DNA of 64,000 bases. Source: SIG452 sp045540295. GTDB lineage: Bacteria > Bacillota > Clostridia > UMGS1840. The position numbers and the translations under genes are program-made. The notes under the pieces are model-generated. The model ran no database searches, was not told where the DNA came from, and saw only the letters and a program-made list of their open reading frames with translations. This document shows positions 16,397-25,469 of this stretch, in pieces; position 1 is the stretch's first letter; the number at the start of each line of letters is the position of its first letter. The stretch spans positions 1 to 64,000 of the forward strand of contig JAZQGY010000029.1 of the NCBI GenBank assembly GCA_045540295.1, read 5' to 3'.

Positions 16397-16902
16397 AGGC
16401 GGAACACACTCCTGTGCTGTTTTAGATTTCTTTTTTGAATGATGAGCATTAAAAAGAAGATGATAAAGTTATAGATAAATTCGATTAGTGCTGTGCGAGT
16501 AAATAAAACCATAAAATTTCCTTCAAATAAGGAGGTGAAGAATGCATAGCACAGAGAATATAAAAAGCAGGTAATGAATCCGTAGATGGCTTCAATTACA
16601 AAGTTTTCCGAGAAGGCACTGTGATAAAATTCACGGATGCCGAAAGCTACCAAGGCAAACAGCGCTGTATAGGCACCGAAGAATCTGCCGGACATACTGT
16701 CCATAAAGAAACCTAAAATGAATGCAGAGTAGAATGAATAGTGAGGCTTGCGCAAAAAGGAAACCGCCAGCACGAATGCCAACACAAAATTAGGAGCCAC
16801 ACCGAAAAAACGGATTCTGTCAGCAAAAATAAGCTGTAATAAAAATACTACAGCTGCCAAAAGACATTGCTTCAACACTTTGACCCATTTGGTTTGAAAC
16901 AT
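16393..16902 (-). CDS. mreD: Rod shape-determining protein MreD
   Basis: A 169-residue integral membrane protein with about five hydrophobic segments (e.g. CLLAAVVFLLQLIFADRI, APNFVLAFVLAVSFL). FILGFFMDSMSGRFFGAYTA matches the conserved GLxxDxxsg...G motif of MreD. It is part of the MreBCD/RodA/PBP2 cell-elongation complex in the membrane. It follows mreC by 24 bases with AAAGGA before the ATG, and overlaps mrdA. Confidence 0.9.
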   Translation of the reverse strand: MFQTKWVKVLKQCLLAAVVFLLQLIFADRIRFFGVAPNFVLAFVLAVSFLRKPHYSFYSAFILGFFMDSMSGRFFGAYTALFALVAFGIREFYHSAFSENFVIEAIYGFITCFLYSLCYAFFTSLFEGNFMVLFTRTALIEFIYNFIIFFLMLIIQKRNLKQHRSVFRL

Positions 16903-16926
16903 ATTCGGAGTCCTTTCTGAACAGGA

Positions 16927-17754
16927 TTATTTTGCGGTTACCACTAACACTTCCTGAATGTTTGTGAAATCCACGATTGGTTGGATTGTGGCATATTGAG
17001 AGTTTTCATTTTCAGAAATTTTGATTTCTTTAATTTTTCCTAAGGGGATTCCCCGTGGATAGATTTCACCCAGGCCGGAAGTTTCCACAATATCTCCTTC
17101 TAAAATAGAAAACTGCTTGGATACATACAACATTTTGAGCATACCGTCGTTTACCAAAGCGTTGTCACCTTCTGCTACAGATACATCACCGGTACGGGTA
17201 ATACGGCAACCAACTGAAGTGGTCGGGTCTAAAATGGTCTGGATTTTTGCCCACCCGAAACCGGATTCAAATACCAATCCGACCAGACCATTCTGAGAGA
17301 TAACGGCCTGATTTGCATAAATTCCGCTTTCCTGACCTTTATCAATGGTGATAAATCTGCCGTAGTTTGCGCCGTCCTTTGCAATGACGGATGCAGCAGT
17401 TGTTTGAAATTCCGGATATTTTTCTTTTAATTCCAAAAGATTTCTGAGACGTTCGTTCTCAGTTTCTAAAGATGCCAGGGAAGCATTCTGCTGTTCCAGC
17501 AAATTATTTTTATAAGTCAGTTCGTTTACGGATTGAACCAGCCCTTGTTTATCTTGGAAATAATTGAAAAATCCGTTCACAGAATTAGCAATATTATTAA
17601 AAAACTGCGCAACCGGTTTTACGGTTACATTTGCAATATTATCTAAAAAAGTCACGTTGCCACGGTTGACTGCTGAGGTAATGAGTAACGTGGATACGAT
17701 CACTACAAACACGAAAATAAAAATGAGCGGTTTTTTTCGACTGCTTCTTCTCAA
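16927..17754 (-). CDS. mreC: Rod shape-determining protein MreC
   Basis: A 275-residue bitopic protein. It has a basic cytoplasmic tip (RRSSRKK), one transmembrane segment (PLIFIFVFVVIVSTLLI), a coiled coil at about residues 65-105 (LTYKNNLLEQQNASLASLE), and the MreC beta domain (VIAKDGANYGRFITIDKG). The start is a TTG at 17754 preceded by GGGAGGTG; no ATG serves better. An intrinsic terminator lies between mreB and this gene, so expression may depend on readthrough or a separate promoter. Confidence 0.92.
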   Translation of the reverse strand: MRRSSRKKPLIFIFVFVVIVSTLLITSAVNRGNVTFLDNIANVTVKPVAQFFNNIANSVNGFFNYFQDKQGLVQSVNELTYKNNLLEQQNASLASLETENERLRNLLELKEKYPEFQTTAASVIAKDGANYGRFITIDKGQESGIYANQAVISQNGLVGLVFESGFGWAKIQTILDPTTSVGCRITRTGDVSVAEGDNALVNDGMLKMLYVSKQFSILEGDIVETSGLGEIYPRGIPLGKIKEIKISENENSQYATIQPIVDFTNIQEVLVVTAK

Positions 17755-17785
17755 ACAAATTCACCTCCCAAACAAATGCGATGAG

Positions 17786-17820
17786 AAAAAAGGAGTATGC
17801 CCCGGGAAGGGCATACCTCC
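17786..17820 (-). terminator. Intrinsic terminator between mreB and mreC
   Basis: On the minus strand GTATGCCC and GGGCATAC form a stem extended by GG/CC-rich flanks and followed by TTTTTT. It lies downstream of mreB and upstream of mreC in the direction of transcription, which would reduce mreCD-mrdA expression relative to mreB. Confidence 0.75.
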
Positions 17821-17840
17821 AACCATTATCTTAGCAAACA

Positions 17841-18878
17841 TTATCTGCGATAATGTTTCATTTGCCGTCTGTCGTTATTGAGCATTTTTAATACGTCGAT
17901 TTCTTCCAACAAGAGGCCTGCACCCAGTGCTACACAGTCTAAAGCATTTTCAGCAGCTTTTACAGGTAACATGGTTTCTTTGGTCAGAAGAGCATCCAGA
18001 CCGCGCAGAAGCGCACCGCCTCCGGTTAAGGTGATTCCTTTTTCCACGATATCTGCAGCCAATTCCGGCGGAGTTGTTTCCAGTGTTTCTTTTACAGCAT
18101 CTACAATATTGGTGATAGGCTCTTCCAAAGCTTCTCTTACCTCTAATGCTGTGATTTCAATGTTTCTGGGAAGACCGGAGATTAAATCACGGCCACGCAC
18201 ATCAATTGCATCTTCCAGACCTGCACATTCGTATACGGAACCAATACGGATTTTTACTGCTTCTGCAGTTCTGTCTCCAATATGCAGATTATGGTTCTTT
18301 TTGATGTAGTTTGCAATCGCAGCGTCAAAAGCATCACCTGCTACACGAACACTTTTTGCAGTTACGATGGCACCCAAAGAAATAACTGCTACTTCACTGG
18401 TACCGCCACCGATATCTAATACCATATTACCGAAAGGATCAATAATAGGAAGACCTGCACCCACAGCAGATGCCATGGATTCTTCCACAATATATACTTC
18501 TTTCGCACCGGACTGGATTACTGCATCTTCCACAGCGCGCTTTTCCACTTCCGTAACGCCGGCAGGTACGCAGGCTACTACACGGGGTTTTGCGAAAATA
18601 CCGCCCTTTAAGACCTTTTTTAAGAAAAACTTAATCATTTTATAGGTCATGGCAAAGTCAGAAATAACCCCTTCGCTTAACGGACGGACTGCAATAATGC
18701 TATCGGGAGTTCTGCCCACCATTTCTTTGGCTTCGTTCCCAACTGCCAATACTTCTTTCGTATAACGGTTAATCGCAACCACAGAAGGTTCTCTTAATAC
18801 GATGCCTTTTCCTTTCACGTAGATTAAGGTGTTGGCGGTACCTAAGTCGATACCGATATCTCTTGCAAACATAGACAT
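17841..18878 (-). CDS. mreB: Rod shape-determining actin homologue MreB
   Basis: An ATP-binding actin-like protein that forms membrane-bound filaments guiding wall synthesis. The 345-residue length is normal. Motifs are DIGIDLGTANTLIYVKGKG (phosphate 1), EAKEMVGRTP, VEKRAVEDA, the phosphate-2 loop DIGGGTSEVAVISLG near residue 165, and GITLTGGGALLRGL near 288. GGAGAAATG precedes the start. It is the first gene of the mre region on the minus strand. Confidence 0.96.
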   Translation of the reverse strand: MSMFARDIGIDLGTANTLIYVKGKGIVLREPSVVAINRYTKEVLAVGNEAKEMVGRTPDSIIAVRPLSEGVISDFAMTYKMIKFFLKKVLKGGIFAKPRVVACVPAGVTEVEKRAVEDAVIQSGAKEVYIVEESMASAVGAGLPIIDPFGNMVLDIGGGTSEVAVISLGAIVTAKSVRVAGDAFDAAIANYIKKNHNLHIGDRTAEAVKIRIGSVYECAGLEDAIDVRGRDLISGLPRNIEITALEVREALEEPITNIVDAVKETLETTPPELAADIVEKGITLTGGGALLRGLDALLTKETMLPVKAAENALDCVALGAGLLLEEIDVLKMLNNDRRQMKHYRR

Positions 18879-18916
18879 TGTTACATTTCTCCAATCTTAC
18901 TTATATATGAGATGAA

Positions 18917-19186
18917 TTAAAATACAAACCGGTAAAACAGTGAGGAGAGAAGAATCCCCAACAGCACTGCAATATTGATGTGAATAGCAAATCCCAAGGT
19001 TAAAGAAATGACGGACAAATCCAGCACCAGAGGGGATTGCAGACCAAATGTGTATCCGATATTCAACCAGTTGAGTGCGGCAACATCTTTGGTCAGGTAG
19101 GTGATAATTTCGCCGAATACAACGCCTACCACCAAAATCAGCAATACCGCCAGAACAGAAAAGTGTTTTTTTGTACTTTTTGCCAT
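18917..19186 (-). CDS. DUF4321 membrane protein
   Basis: An 89-residue protein with a basic N-terminus (MAKSTKKH) and two hydrophobic segments (VLAVLLILVVGVVFGEIIT and HINIAVLLGILLSSLFYRF). The pattern of an N-terminal helix, an LGFAIHINIAVLLGI second helix and placement just before mreB fits DUF4321, a family of unknown function found beside cell-shape genes in Clostridia. It may share a transcript with mreB. Confidence 0.75.
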   Translation of the reverse strand: MAKSTKKHFSVLAVLLILVVGVVFGEIITYLTKDVAALNWLNIGYTFGLQSPLVLDLSVISLTLGFAIHINIAVLLGILLSSLFYRFVF

Positions 19187-19217
19187 AGTAGGATTCCTCC
19201 TTGGAAATTTATAAAAA

Positions 19218-19727
19218 TCAACTGTGAGAAAGACGCTTTGTGAGCAGCTCAGCCAGCAATCCGATGATGAGGGAAGTGAACAGGGTAATAGCTGCTGCGA
19301 GGGGATAGATTCCGAACACGGCTGAGGAGCGTAAAACCAGTGAAGACATCAGATATTGCAAAGTGATGTGGAAAAATCCACCCACCGCACTGACACCTGC
19401 CATAGAAATTTTTTCGGCTTTATATAGCGGAAACACGAGCGCCATACTGAAGCAGGAAGCTAAACTTCCAGCCATTGTGAACAATAGGGAAGAAACTCCC
19501 TGAAACACAAAAGCGGAAATCAGAATTTTCATCCCTGTCATCAAAAGGGCTTCCCAAAAGCCAAACACGGATAAAAAAACCAAAATCACCAGGTTGGAAA
19601 ACCCGAATTTTACACCGGGAACCCCTAGCGGGACCATTGCTTCTAACCAGGAGAGGACAAACAGTGCTGCCAGGCAAAGGGCCCGTACACTGAGCCTTGT
19701 AGCCTTGCTTTTAATAGGAGACGGCAT
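19218..19727 (-). CDS. Gx transporter family membrane protein
   Basis: A 169-residue integral membrane protein matching the Gx transporter family (often labelled heptaprenyl diphosphate synthase component I). Features are ARALCLAALFVLSWLEAMVP, then VPGVKFGFSNLVILVFLSVFG and a Gly/Ser-rich third segment FTMAGSLASCFSMALVFPL. Five or six hydrophobic segments are visible. GGAGGCG lies in the end of the preceding gene; the start overlaps that gene by 17 bases (ATG at 19727, or TTG at 19730). The family resembles ECF transporter S components; substrate unknown. Confidence 0.75.
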   Translation of the reverse strand: MPSPIKSKATRLSVRALCLAALFVLSWLEAMVPLGVPGVKFGFSNLVILVFLSVFGFWEALLMTGMKILISAFVFQGVSSLLFTMAGSLASCFSMALVFPLYKAEKISMAGVSAVGGFFHITLQYLMSSLVLRSSAVFGIYPLAAAITLFTSLIIGLLAELLTKRLSHS

Positions 19728-20103
19728 CAACCGAATCGCCTCCTTCCAGTGTAATCAGAAGTTTATGCGGTAAACAGACCAGCATATCGCCGGCTTTGGA
19801 GATGCTTCCCATATGAATGCAGTCATGCCCCGGGCAGTCACTTTCTGTAATCTGAATTTGCCCGGATTGTACCGATATCAGATTATAGCCGTAATCTGTT
19901 TTTACGGTAACATTTTTTTCGAAGCCTTCGGAAATAGCGTAGGTGGCATATTCTTGGGAATCTACATATATTTTTACGGTATGGGCAGAAAGGGGAGCTT
20001 TGTAAAAGCCGATTGCCGATGAAATGATTACAGCTGCAATCAGGCCAAATATCAAAAAGTCTCCTTTTTTAAAGCCGCCAAAAAAGTGTTTTTGCTGTTT
20101 CAT
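19711..20103 (-). CDS. NusG domain II-containing protein
   Basis: A 130-residue membrane-anchored protein: KKGDFLIFGLIAAVIISSAI forms one transmembrane helix, followed by a small beta domain. The domain holds VKIYVDSQEYATYAI and ITESDCPGHDCIHMGSISKAG, then VCLPHKLLITLEG. The CPGxxC-type pair of cysteines followed by CLPH is diagnostic of stand-alone NusG domain II proteins. Start M at 20103 follows GAGGGC. It overlaps the Gx transporter gene, a pairing common in Clostridia; a role in redox or flavin trafficking at the membrane has been suggested but is not shown here. Confidence 0.8.
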   Translation of the reverse strand: MKQQKHFFGGFKKGDFLIFGLIAAVIISSAIGFYKAPLSAHTVKIYVDSQEYATYAISEGFEKNVTVKTDYGYNLISVQSGQIQITESDCPGHDCIHMGSISKAGDMLVCLPHKLLITLEGGDSVDAVSY

Positions 20104-20315
20104 ACTGCCCTCAGTCTTTTTGGAAGTTTGCAATTTACAAAAGTCATTTGCATAACTTTTCCATTTTTACTCTATATCTATTTTACTATAGCATAAAAAA
20201 GAATAATAGTCAAGAAGACAACCTGTATTTTTTTAGAAAAAAACATCTTTTTTCCAAATTGACTTTTCTGTAAGAAACTTCCTTTCAAAATCGTCAAAAT
20301 GGAAATTTTTTTGCA

Positions 20316-20493
20316 TTGATTTCGGGTATATTCTGTGCTAAGATTGTCTTGTAGCAAACGAACCCCTCCCCAAAAAGCTTACATACCTGTTATTTCTCCT
20401 CCTGTTGCTTACATATTAAGAAAAACGGCTCATTTGCCGTGGCTCTTGGTATGTAAGCAATTTTCATTTTATTTTAAAACGGAGGAGAAAAGT
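20316..20493 (+). promoter_or_regulatory. Promoter and structured leader of the SLH gene
   Basis: TTGATT at 20316-20321, a 17-base spacer and TAAGAT at 20339-20344 form a plausible promoter. The leader carries GCTTACATACC at 20377-20387, a shorter direct copy GCTTACATA at 20407-20415, and the inverted partner GGTATGTAAGC at 20448-20458. Either upstream copy can pair with the downstream one (11 or 9 base pairs). A small ACGGC/GCCGT hairpin lies between, at about 20424-20440. GGAGGAG at 20481 precedes the ATG. The remaining upstream bases (20134-20315) are AT-rich with nothing recognised. Confidence 0.5.
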
Positions 20494-23091
20494 ATGACGA
20501 AACAGTCACAAATGATGAAGCGAACTCTTGCAATGGTGCTTGGCTTTATTATGCTCATCGGTATGAGTGTTACCGGCTTTGCGTACAATGTTTCTTCTGA
20601 CTTGGCGGGAACCAAATACGAAGATGCAGGCGCAGTGCTTGGAGCACTCGGCATTATGGTGGGTGACCCGGACGGAAATTTCCGTCCTGATGATGGCATC
20701 AAGCGTTCTGAGTTTGCAAAAATAGCGATTCACACTATGGGACTTGAGGATTCTGCAGAGGCATCTCAGGGAAGCAACAGATTTTTGGATGTGACCTCAG
20801 ATTACTGGGCAAACGGCTATATTAATGTTGCAGCTAACCAAAATCTGATTGTGGGTGATCCGGATGGTAACTTCCGTCCTGAAGACAGAATTTCCTACCA
20901 GGAAGCAGTTACTATTTTAATCCGTATGTTAGGTTATGAGCTGGCGGCAGAAGCGAAAGGCGGATACCCTCACGGTTACTTGCAGGTGGCAAACCAGTAC
21001 GGTTTTACTAAAAATGCAGCAGGTAGCGGCAGCGAAGTAACCAAACGTGGTACTGCGGCATTGTTAACCTATAATGCATTAACCATCGGTATGATGGAGC
21101 AGACCGGATTCGGTTCCAACTCTAACTTTGAAATTACCGACAAAACTGTGTTAAAAGAATATCTGTCCACCGAACGTTTCCAGGGACAGGTGACCGGGAA
21201 CTACTACACCAAGCTGACTTCCGCAAGCGGTCTGGAAAAAAACCAGATTGAAATTGATTCCGTGGTTTATGAAACTACCGACGAAAATGCGGCAAATTAC
21301 TTGGGATACCGTGTAAGCTACTATGTAAGAACTGACGACAACGGCGATAAAACCGTGATTTTAGTAAGACCTGAAAACGGCAGAAACAAAACACTGGCTA
21401 TCGACGGAGCCAACATTGAAACCGTGGAAGCAGGCAGAATCAACTACTGGCAGAACAAAGATACCGATAAGGCAACCAAGTTTGTGAAAATCGCCGCATC
21501 TGCCAAGATGATTTATAATGGCACTTTCGTAACCTTTGATGAAGCGAAAATCAAAGAAAATGGCACTTTAGCGGGTAATGTGCAGCTGTTGGATGCAGAT
21601 TCCGACGACACCTACGATGTGGTATTTGTAAACGAATACAAAAACTTGGTAGTAGACGGTATCAGTAACCTTTCTTACACCGTGACCGACAAATACGGCA
21701 ATCCTTCTTTATCCTTTGACCCGGAAGAAACCGGTGTAAAATTCTCGTTAACCGATAAAAACGGCAACCCCTTCAAATTTGAAGACTTAAAAGAATGGAT
21801 GGTCATTTCCTATTTGGAAAATGAAGCACAAGATGTGTTAAAAGCAACTGTTATTACTGATAAAGCAGAAGGCGCTGTGGTAGAAATGGAAGGCGACAAA
21901 TTTAAAATCGGCGACAAATTCTATCAGAAAGCAGACAACTACACCGGCGAAATTAAATTAGATGACGAAGGTACCTTCTTCTTAGATATCAGAGGCAGAA
22001 TTGCAGCAGTAAACACCAATTCTACCTTATCCGATAAGTACGCATATCTTCTGGATGCTGCAGAAGCAGACGGTATGGACGACCATATCGACCTGAAACT
22101 GTATACTATGAGCGGGGAAGTGGTAATCCTTTCTTCCCACGATAAAATCTCCTTAAACGGAGGCATCCGTGAAGCGGCAAAAACCGTGTTGGAAAAATTA
22201 AAAGCAGATGGCAAAGTAACCAAACAGTTAATCACTTACGAATTAAACTCTGACGGGAAACTCACCAAGTTAAACACCGCAGAAGATGTTTCCGGTAGCG
22301 GCGTTACCATCAACAAGGATAAATTTGTAATGAACTACAAAGGCGACAATACCGCTTATAAGAAAACTTCTTCGAAATTAGGTTCTTATGTGATTACCGA
22401 TTCCACTTTAGTATTTGATATTCCTGCAACTGCAACTAATTCCGACGATTACGCAATCAAAAACAAATCCATGTTTGAAGACGGCGGCTTATATGATGTG
22501 GAAATCTATGATGCAGGCGAAGACTTAACTGCAAAAGTGATTATTGTGAAAAACTCTACCGGTCTGACCAGTAACGAAAGTCCTATTGCGGTTATCAATA
22601 AGATTTCTCAGTCCAGAAACGATAAGGGCGAAATCGTAGATAAATTATATGCTGCCCACAACGGTCAGATGATTGCCTTAGAAACCGCTGAAAAGGGTAT
22701 TTTAGTAAACGGCGAAGGCGAACAGTTAAAAGCAGGGGATGTGATTCAGTTTAGAACCAATTCCCAGGGTGCGATTGACAAAATCACCGTACTCTTCGAG
22801 GTAGCAAACAAAGCAACCGAGTTTTCCAAAACCGACGGCGATATGCGTTTAATCTACGGTAAAGTAGACCGTAAGTTTGCATCCTCTATCAATGTTACCG
22901 TAAACGGCGGCAGCGTGGAAAACTTCGCTTTAGACGGCGTGAAGGTAGTGTCTGTGGATACCACCAAATCCTCCACTCAGGTGAAGTTAGCCGATGCAGG
23001 CGACATTCAGAAATACGACGCGAAGAGCCCCAGACTGGTGCTGATTCGTGAGTATAAAGATCAGGTTCAGGAAATCGTTATCGTAAGATAA
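20494..23091 (+). CDS. S-layer homology domain surface protein
   Basis: An exported 865-residue protein. Residues 1-30 are a signal peptide (TLAMVLGFIMLIGMSVTGFA). Three SLH repeats follow: the first has YEDAGAVLGALGIMVGDPDG and FRPDDGIKRSEFAK, the second YWANGYINVAANQNLIVGDP and FRPEDRISYQEA, the third is degenerate (YPHGYLQVANQYGFT). SLH repeats bind secondary cell-wall polymer. The remaining 650 residues are beta-rich, repetitive and unrecognised; no enzyme motif was seen. ATG 20494 follows GGAGGAG; the longer frame from 20335 lacks a ribosome site and runs through the leader hairpin. Confidence 0.85.
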   Translation: MTKQSQMMKRTLAMVLGFIMLIGMSVTGFAYNVSSDLAGTKYEDAGAVLGALGIMVGDPDGNFRPDDGIKRSEFAKIAIHTMGLEDSAEASQGSNRFLDVTSDYWANGYINVAANQNLIVGDPDGNFRPEDRISYQEAVTILIRMLGYELAAEAKGGYPHGYLQVANQYGFTKNAAGSGSEVTKRGTAALLTYNALTIGMMEQTGFGSNSNFEITDKTVLKEYLSTERFQGQVTGNYYTKLTSASGLEKNQIEIDSVVYETTDENAANYLGYRVSYYVRTDDNGDKTVILVRPENGRNKTLAIDGANIETVEAGRINYWQNKDTDKATKFVKIAASAKMIYNGTFVTFDEAKIKENGTLAGNVQLLDADSDDTYDVVFVNEYKNLVVDGISNLSYTVTDKYGNPSLSFDPEETGVKFSLTDKNGNPFKFEDLKEWMVISYLENEAQDVLKATVITDKAEGAVVEMEGDKFKIGDKFYQKADNYTGEIKLDDEGTFFLDIRGRIAAVNTNSTLSDKYAYLLDAAEADGMDDHIDLKLYTMSGEVVILSSHDKISLNGGIREAAKTVLEKLKADGKVTKQLITYELNSDGKLTKLNTAEDVSGSGVTINKDKFVMNYKGDNTAYKKTSSKLGSYVITDSTLVFDIPATATNSDDYAIKNKSMFEDGGLYDVEIYDAGEDLTAKVIIVKNSTGLTSNESPIAVINKISQSRNDKGEIVDKLYAAHNGQMIALETAEKGILVNGEGEQLKAGDVIQFRTNSQGAIDKITVLFEVANKATEFSKTDGDMRLIYGKVDRKFASSINVTVNGGSVENFALDGVKVVSVDTTKSSTQVKLADAGDIQKYDAKSPRLVLIREYKDQVQEIVIVR

Positions 23092-23100
23092 TCTCCTAAG

Positions 23101-23127
23101 AAAAAAGGCAGTCATCTGACTGCCTTT
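23101..23127. terminator. Terminator of the SLH gene
   Basis: AAAGGCAGTCA and TGACTGCCTTT pair around a two-base loop directly after the stop codon. The downstream T-run is short. Confidence 0.7.
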
Positions 23128-23164
23128 ACATATTTTAAAAAATTTTAAAAAAATAAGAAAAATA

Positions 23165-23192
23165 TTGACGAAATTGATAATTATGATATAAT
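23165..23192 (+). promoter_or_regulatory. Promoter of the alpha-galactosidase gene
   Basis: TTGACG at 23165-23170, a 16-base spacer and TATAAT at 23187-23192, 41 bases before the ATG. Confidence 0.7.
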
Positions 23193-23233
23193 GATTATAA
23201 CAACTTTTTTGCGTGAACAAGGAGATTTTGGTT

Positions 23234-25414
23234 ATGAGCATTTCCTATAGTTCCAAAGAACAAATTTTTCATTTACAAACTCCCAACACCAGTTATGTAT
23301 TGGGCGTTTTAGACGGTAAACATTTGCTTCATTTATATTATGGAAAACGGATTGATGAATACGCCTCTATTTTAGATAATTTCCCCGTTGCAGGTGAGTT
23401 GGCATTTTCACCCATTGATGTTCCCGAACATTTTATGAGCACTAATATGCTTCCCATGGAATATCCTTGCTACGGTAGTGCGGATTTTCGTACACCCGCC
23501 TTCCATGCAGAATACGAAGACGGTAGCTCTGTAACCTGCTTTGAATACGAAAGCTATAAAATCATCAAAGGCAAAAAGAAACTTGAAGGACTTCCTGCCA
23601 CCTATGTGGAAAATGACAGCGAGGCCGAAACGCTGGAAATCACTCTTTGTGACCGTTTGACCGGCGTGAAAGTGGTACTCTCTTATACTGTTTTTAATCA
23701 AGTGGATGCCATTGCCAAAAGTGTTCGTGTGCAAAATGACGGGAACGGGATTGTTACCTTAAAAAGTGTGCTTTCTTCCACCATTCATCTGTTTGATAAA
23801 AATTATGAGTTTGTGCATTTGGAAGGTGCTTGGGCAAAAGAGAGAAGCATTCAGAAAAGACCGCTTTTAAACGGTTGTATGCAAATTGACAGTAAACGTG
23901 TGACCTCAAGCCATCATCACAGCCCCTTTTTAGCATTGGCAAGACCATATGCCACCGAAACACAGGGAGATGTGTACGGTTTTAGCTTCGTGTATAGCGG
24001 AAACCATTTAGAGCAGGTGGAAGTGAACGAATTTGATACTGCAAGAGTGAATGTAGGAATCAATCCCTTTGGATTCTCCTGGCAGTTAACTCCCGGAGAT
24101 AAATTTCAGGCACCGGAAGTGATTTTAACCTATTCCGATTGTGGCTTCGGTAATATGTCCAGAACCTTCCATAAATTATACCGTACCCGTTTGGTTCGCG
24201 GAAAATACAGAGACGAGAAACGTCCTGTTTTAATCAATAACTGGGAAGCTACATACTTTAATTTTAACGAAGAAAAGATTTTGAAAATTGCCGAAAAAGC
24301 ACAGTCTGTCGGTATTGATTTAATGGTGCTGGATGACGGTTGGTTCGGCAAAAGAAATGATGATAACTGTTCTTTGGGGGACTGGGTTGTTGACAAAAAC
24401 AAATTGCCCGACGGCATTGAAAGCTTAGCCACCAAAGTAAACGAGTTGGGAATGAAATTCGGTCTTTGGTTTGAGCCCGAAATGATTTCCGAAGACAGCG
24501 ATTTATATAGAGCGCACCCCGATTGGTGTATTCACATTGACGGAAGAAAATGTACTCCTGCAAGAAACCAGCTGATGCTGGATTTAACCCGAGAAGAAAT
24601 CCGTGATTATATTGTGGATGCAGTATGTTCTGTATTAAAATCTGCACCCATTTCCTATGTAAAATGGGATATGAACCGTAATGCCACCGAGCTTGGCACC
24701 AAATCTTTACCGCCCCAGCGTCAGCAGGAATTTGCGCACCGCTATGTGTTGGGCATTTATGAAGTGATGGAACGAATCACTTCTGCATTCCCCGATGTGT
24801 TATTTGAAGGATGCTCCGGCGGTGGCGGACGTTTTGATGCCGGTATGCTTTATTATTATCCCCAGTACTGGACCAGCGACAATACCGACGGTGTGGAGCG
24901 TCTTTCCATTCAGCACGGCACTTCTATGGTGATGCCTGCTTCCACCATGGGTGCACACATTTCTGCCGTTCCCAATCATCAGGTAGGAAGAACCACGCCC
25001 CTTACCTTCCGTGGTCACGTTGCGATGGCAGGTCAGTTCGGTTATGAATTGGATTTAAACACTTTATCCGACGAGGAAATCGAAATTGTAAAAGAACAGG
25101 TGAAACTGTATAAAGATATTCGTGATATCATTCAGAGAGGGGAACTCTACCGTCTGGCAAGTCCCTTTGAAGGAAACAATACTTCCTGGGAATATGTGCA
25201 CGAAGACAGAGTTGTTCTCACTTACTACACCATCCGTGCAAGAAGCACCACAGGGAAAACCAATGTGAAACTTTGCGGTTTGGATGAAACCGCAAAATAT
25301 ACGGAAACAACCGGCGGTAAAACCTACAGCGGTTCTTACCTAATGAATGTGGGTCTTTATTTTGAAGATAAAAAGGATTATTCTTCCACCATGCTGATTT
25401 TCCAAAAACAATAA
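23234..25414 (+). CDS. Alpha-galactosidase, glycoside hydrolase family 36
   Basis: Releases terminal alpha-linked galactose from oligosaccharides such as raffinose or melibiose. It has 726 residues, with an N-terminal beta-sandwich and a central (beta/alpha)8 barrel. Motifs are LMVLDDGWFG, YVKWDMNRN with the catalytic nucleophile Asp near residue 478, FEGCSGGGGRFD and QYWTSDNTDG with the acid/base Asp near 548. There is no signal peptide, so it acts in the cytoplasm on imported sugars. ATG 23234 follows AAGGAGA. The galactose released could feed galK and galT at 9.4-12 kb. Confidence 0.93.
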   Translation: MSISYSSKEQIFHLQTPNTSYVLGVLDGKHLLHLYYGKRIDEYASILDNFPVAGELAFSPIDVPEHFMSTNMLPMEYPCYGSADFRTPAFHAEYEDGSSVTCFEYESYKIIKGKKKLEGLPATYVENDSEAETLEITLCDRLTGVKVVLSYTVFNQVDAIAKSVRVQNDGNGIVTLKSVLSSTIHLFDKNYEFVHLEGAWAKERSIQKRPLLNGCMQIDSKRVTSSHHHSPFLALARPYATETQGDVYGFSFVYSGNHLEQVEVNEFDTARVNVGINPFGFSWQLTPGDKFQAPEVILTYSDCGFGNMSRTFHKLYRTRLVRGKYRDEKRPVLINNWEATYFNFNEEKILKIAEKAQSVGIDLMVLDDGWFGKRNDDNCSLGDWVVDKNKLPDGIESLATKVNELGMKFGLWFEPEMISEDSDLYRAHPDWCIHIDGRKCTPARNQLMLDLTREEIRDYIVDAVCSVLKSAPISYVKWDMNRNATELGTKSLPPQRQQEFAHRYVLGIYEVMERITSAFPDVLFEGCSGGGGRFDAGMLYYYPQYWTSDNTDGVERLSIQHGTSMVMPASTMGAHISAVPNHQVGRTTPLTFRGHVAMAGQFGYELDLNTLSDEEIEIVKEQVKLYKDIRDIIQRGELYRLASPFEGNNTSWEYVHEDRVVLTYYTIRARSTTGKTNVKLCGLDETAKYTETTGGKTYSGSYLMNVGLYFEDKKDYSSTMLIFQKQ

Positions 25415-25434
25415 ATAGAGCGATACTAAAAAAT

Positions 25435-25466
25435 AAAAATGCTGACCAAATCGGTCAGCATTTTTT
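25435..25466. terminator. Bidirectional terminator
   Basis: AAAAATGCTGACC and its complement form a 13-base-pair stem around AAATC, between convergent genes. Confidence 0.85.
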
Positions 25467-25469
25467 TAT

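Noticed and set aside
20335..20493. N-terminal extension of the SLH protein
   Set aside because: It runs through the promoter and leader hairpin; ATG 20494 has GGAGGAG and a proper signal peptide.
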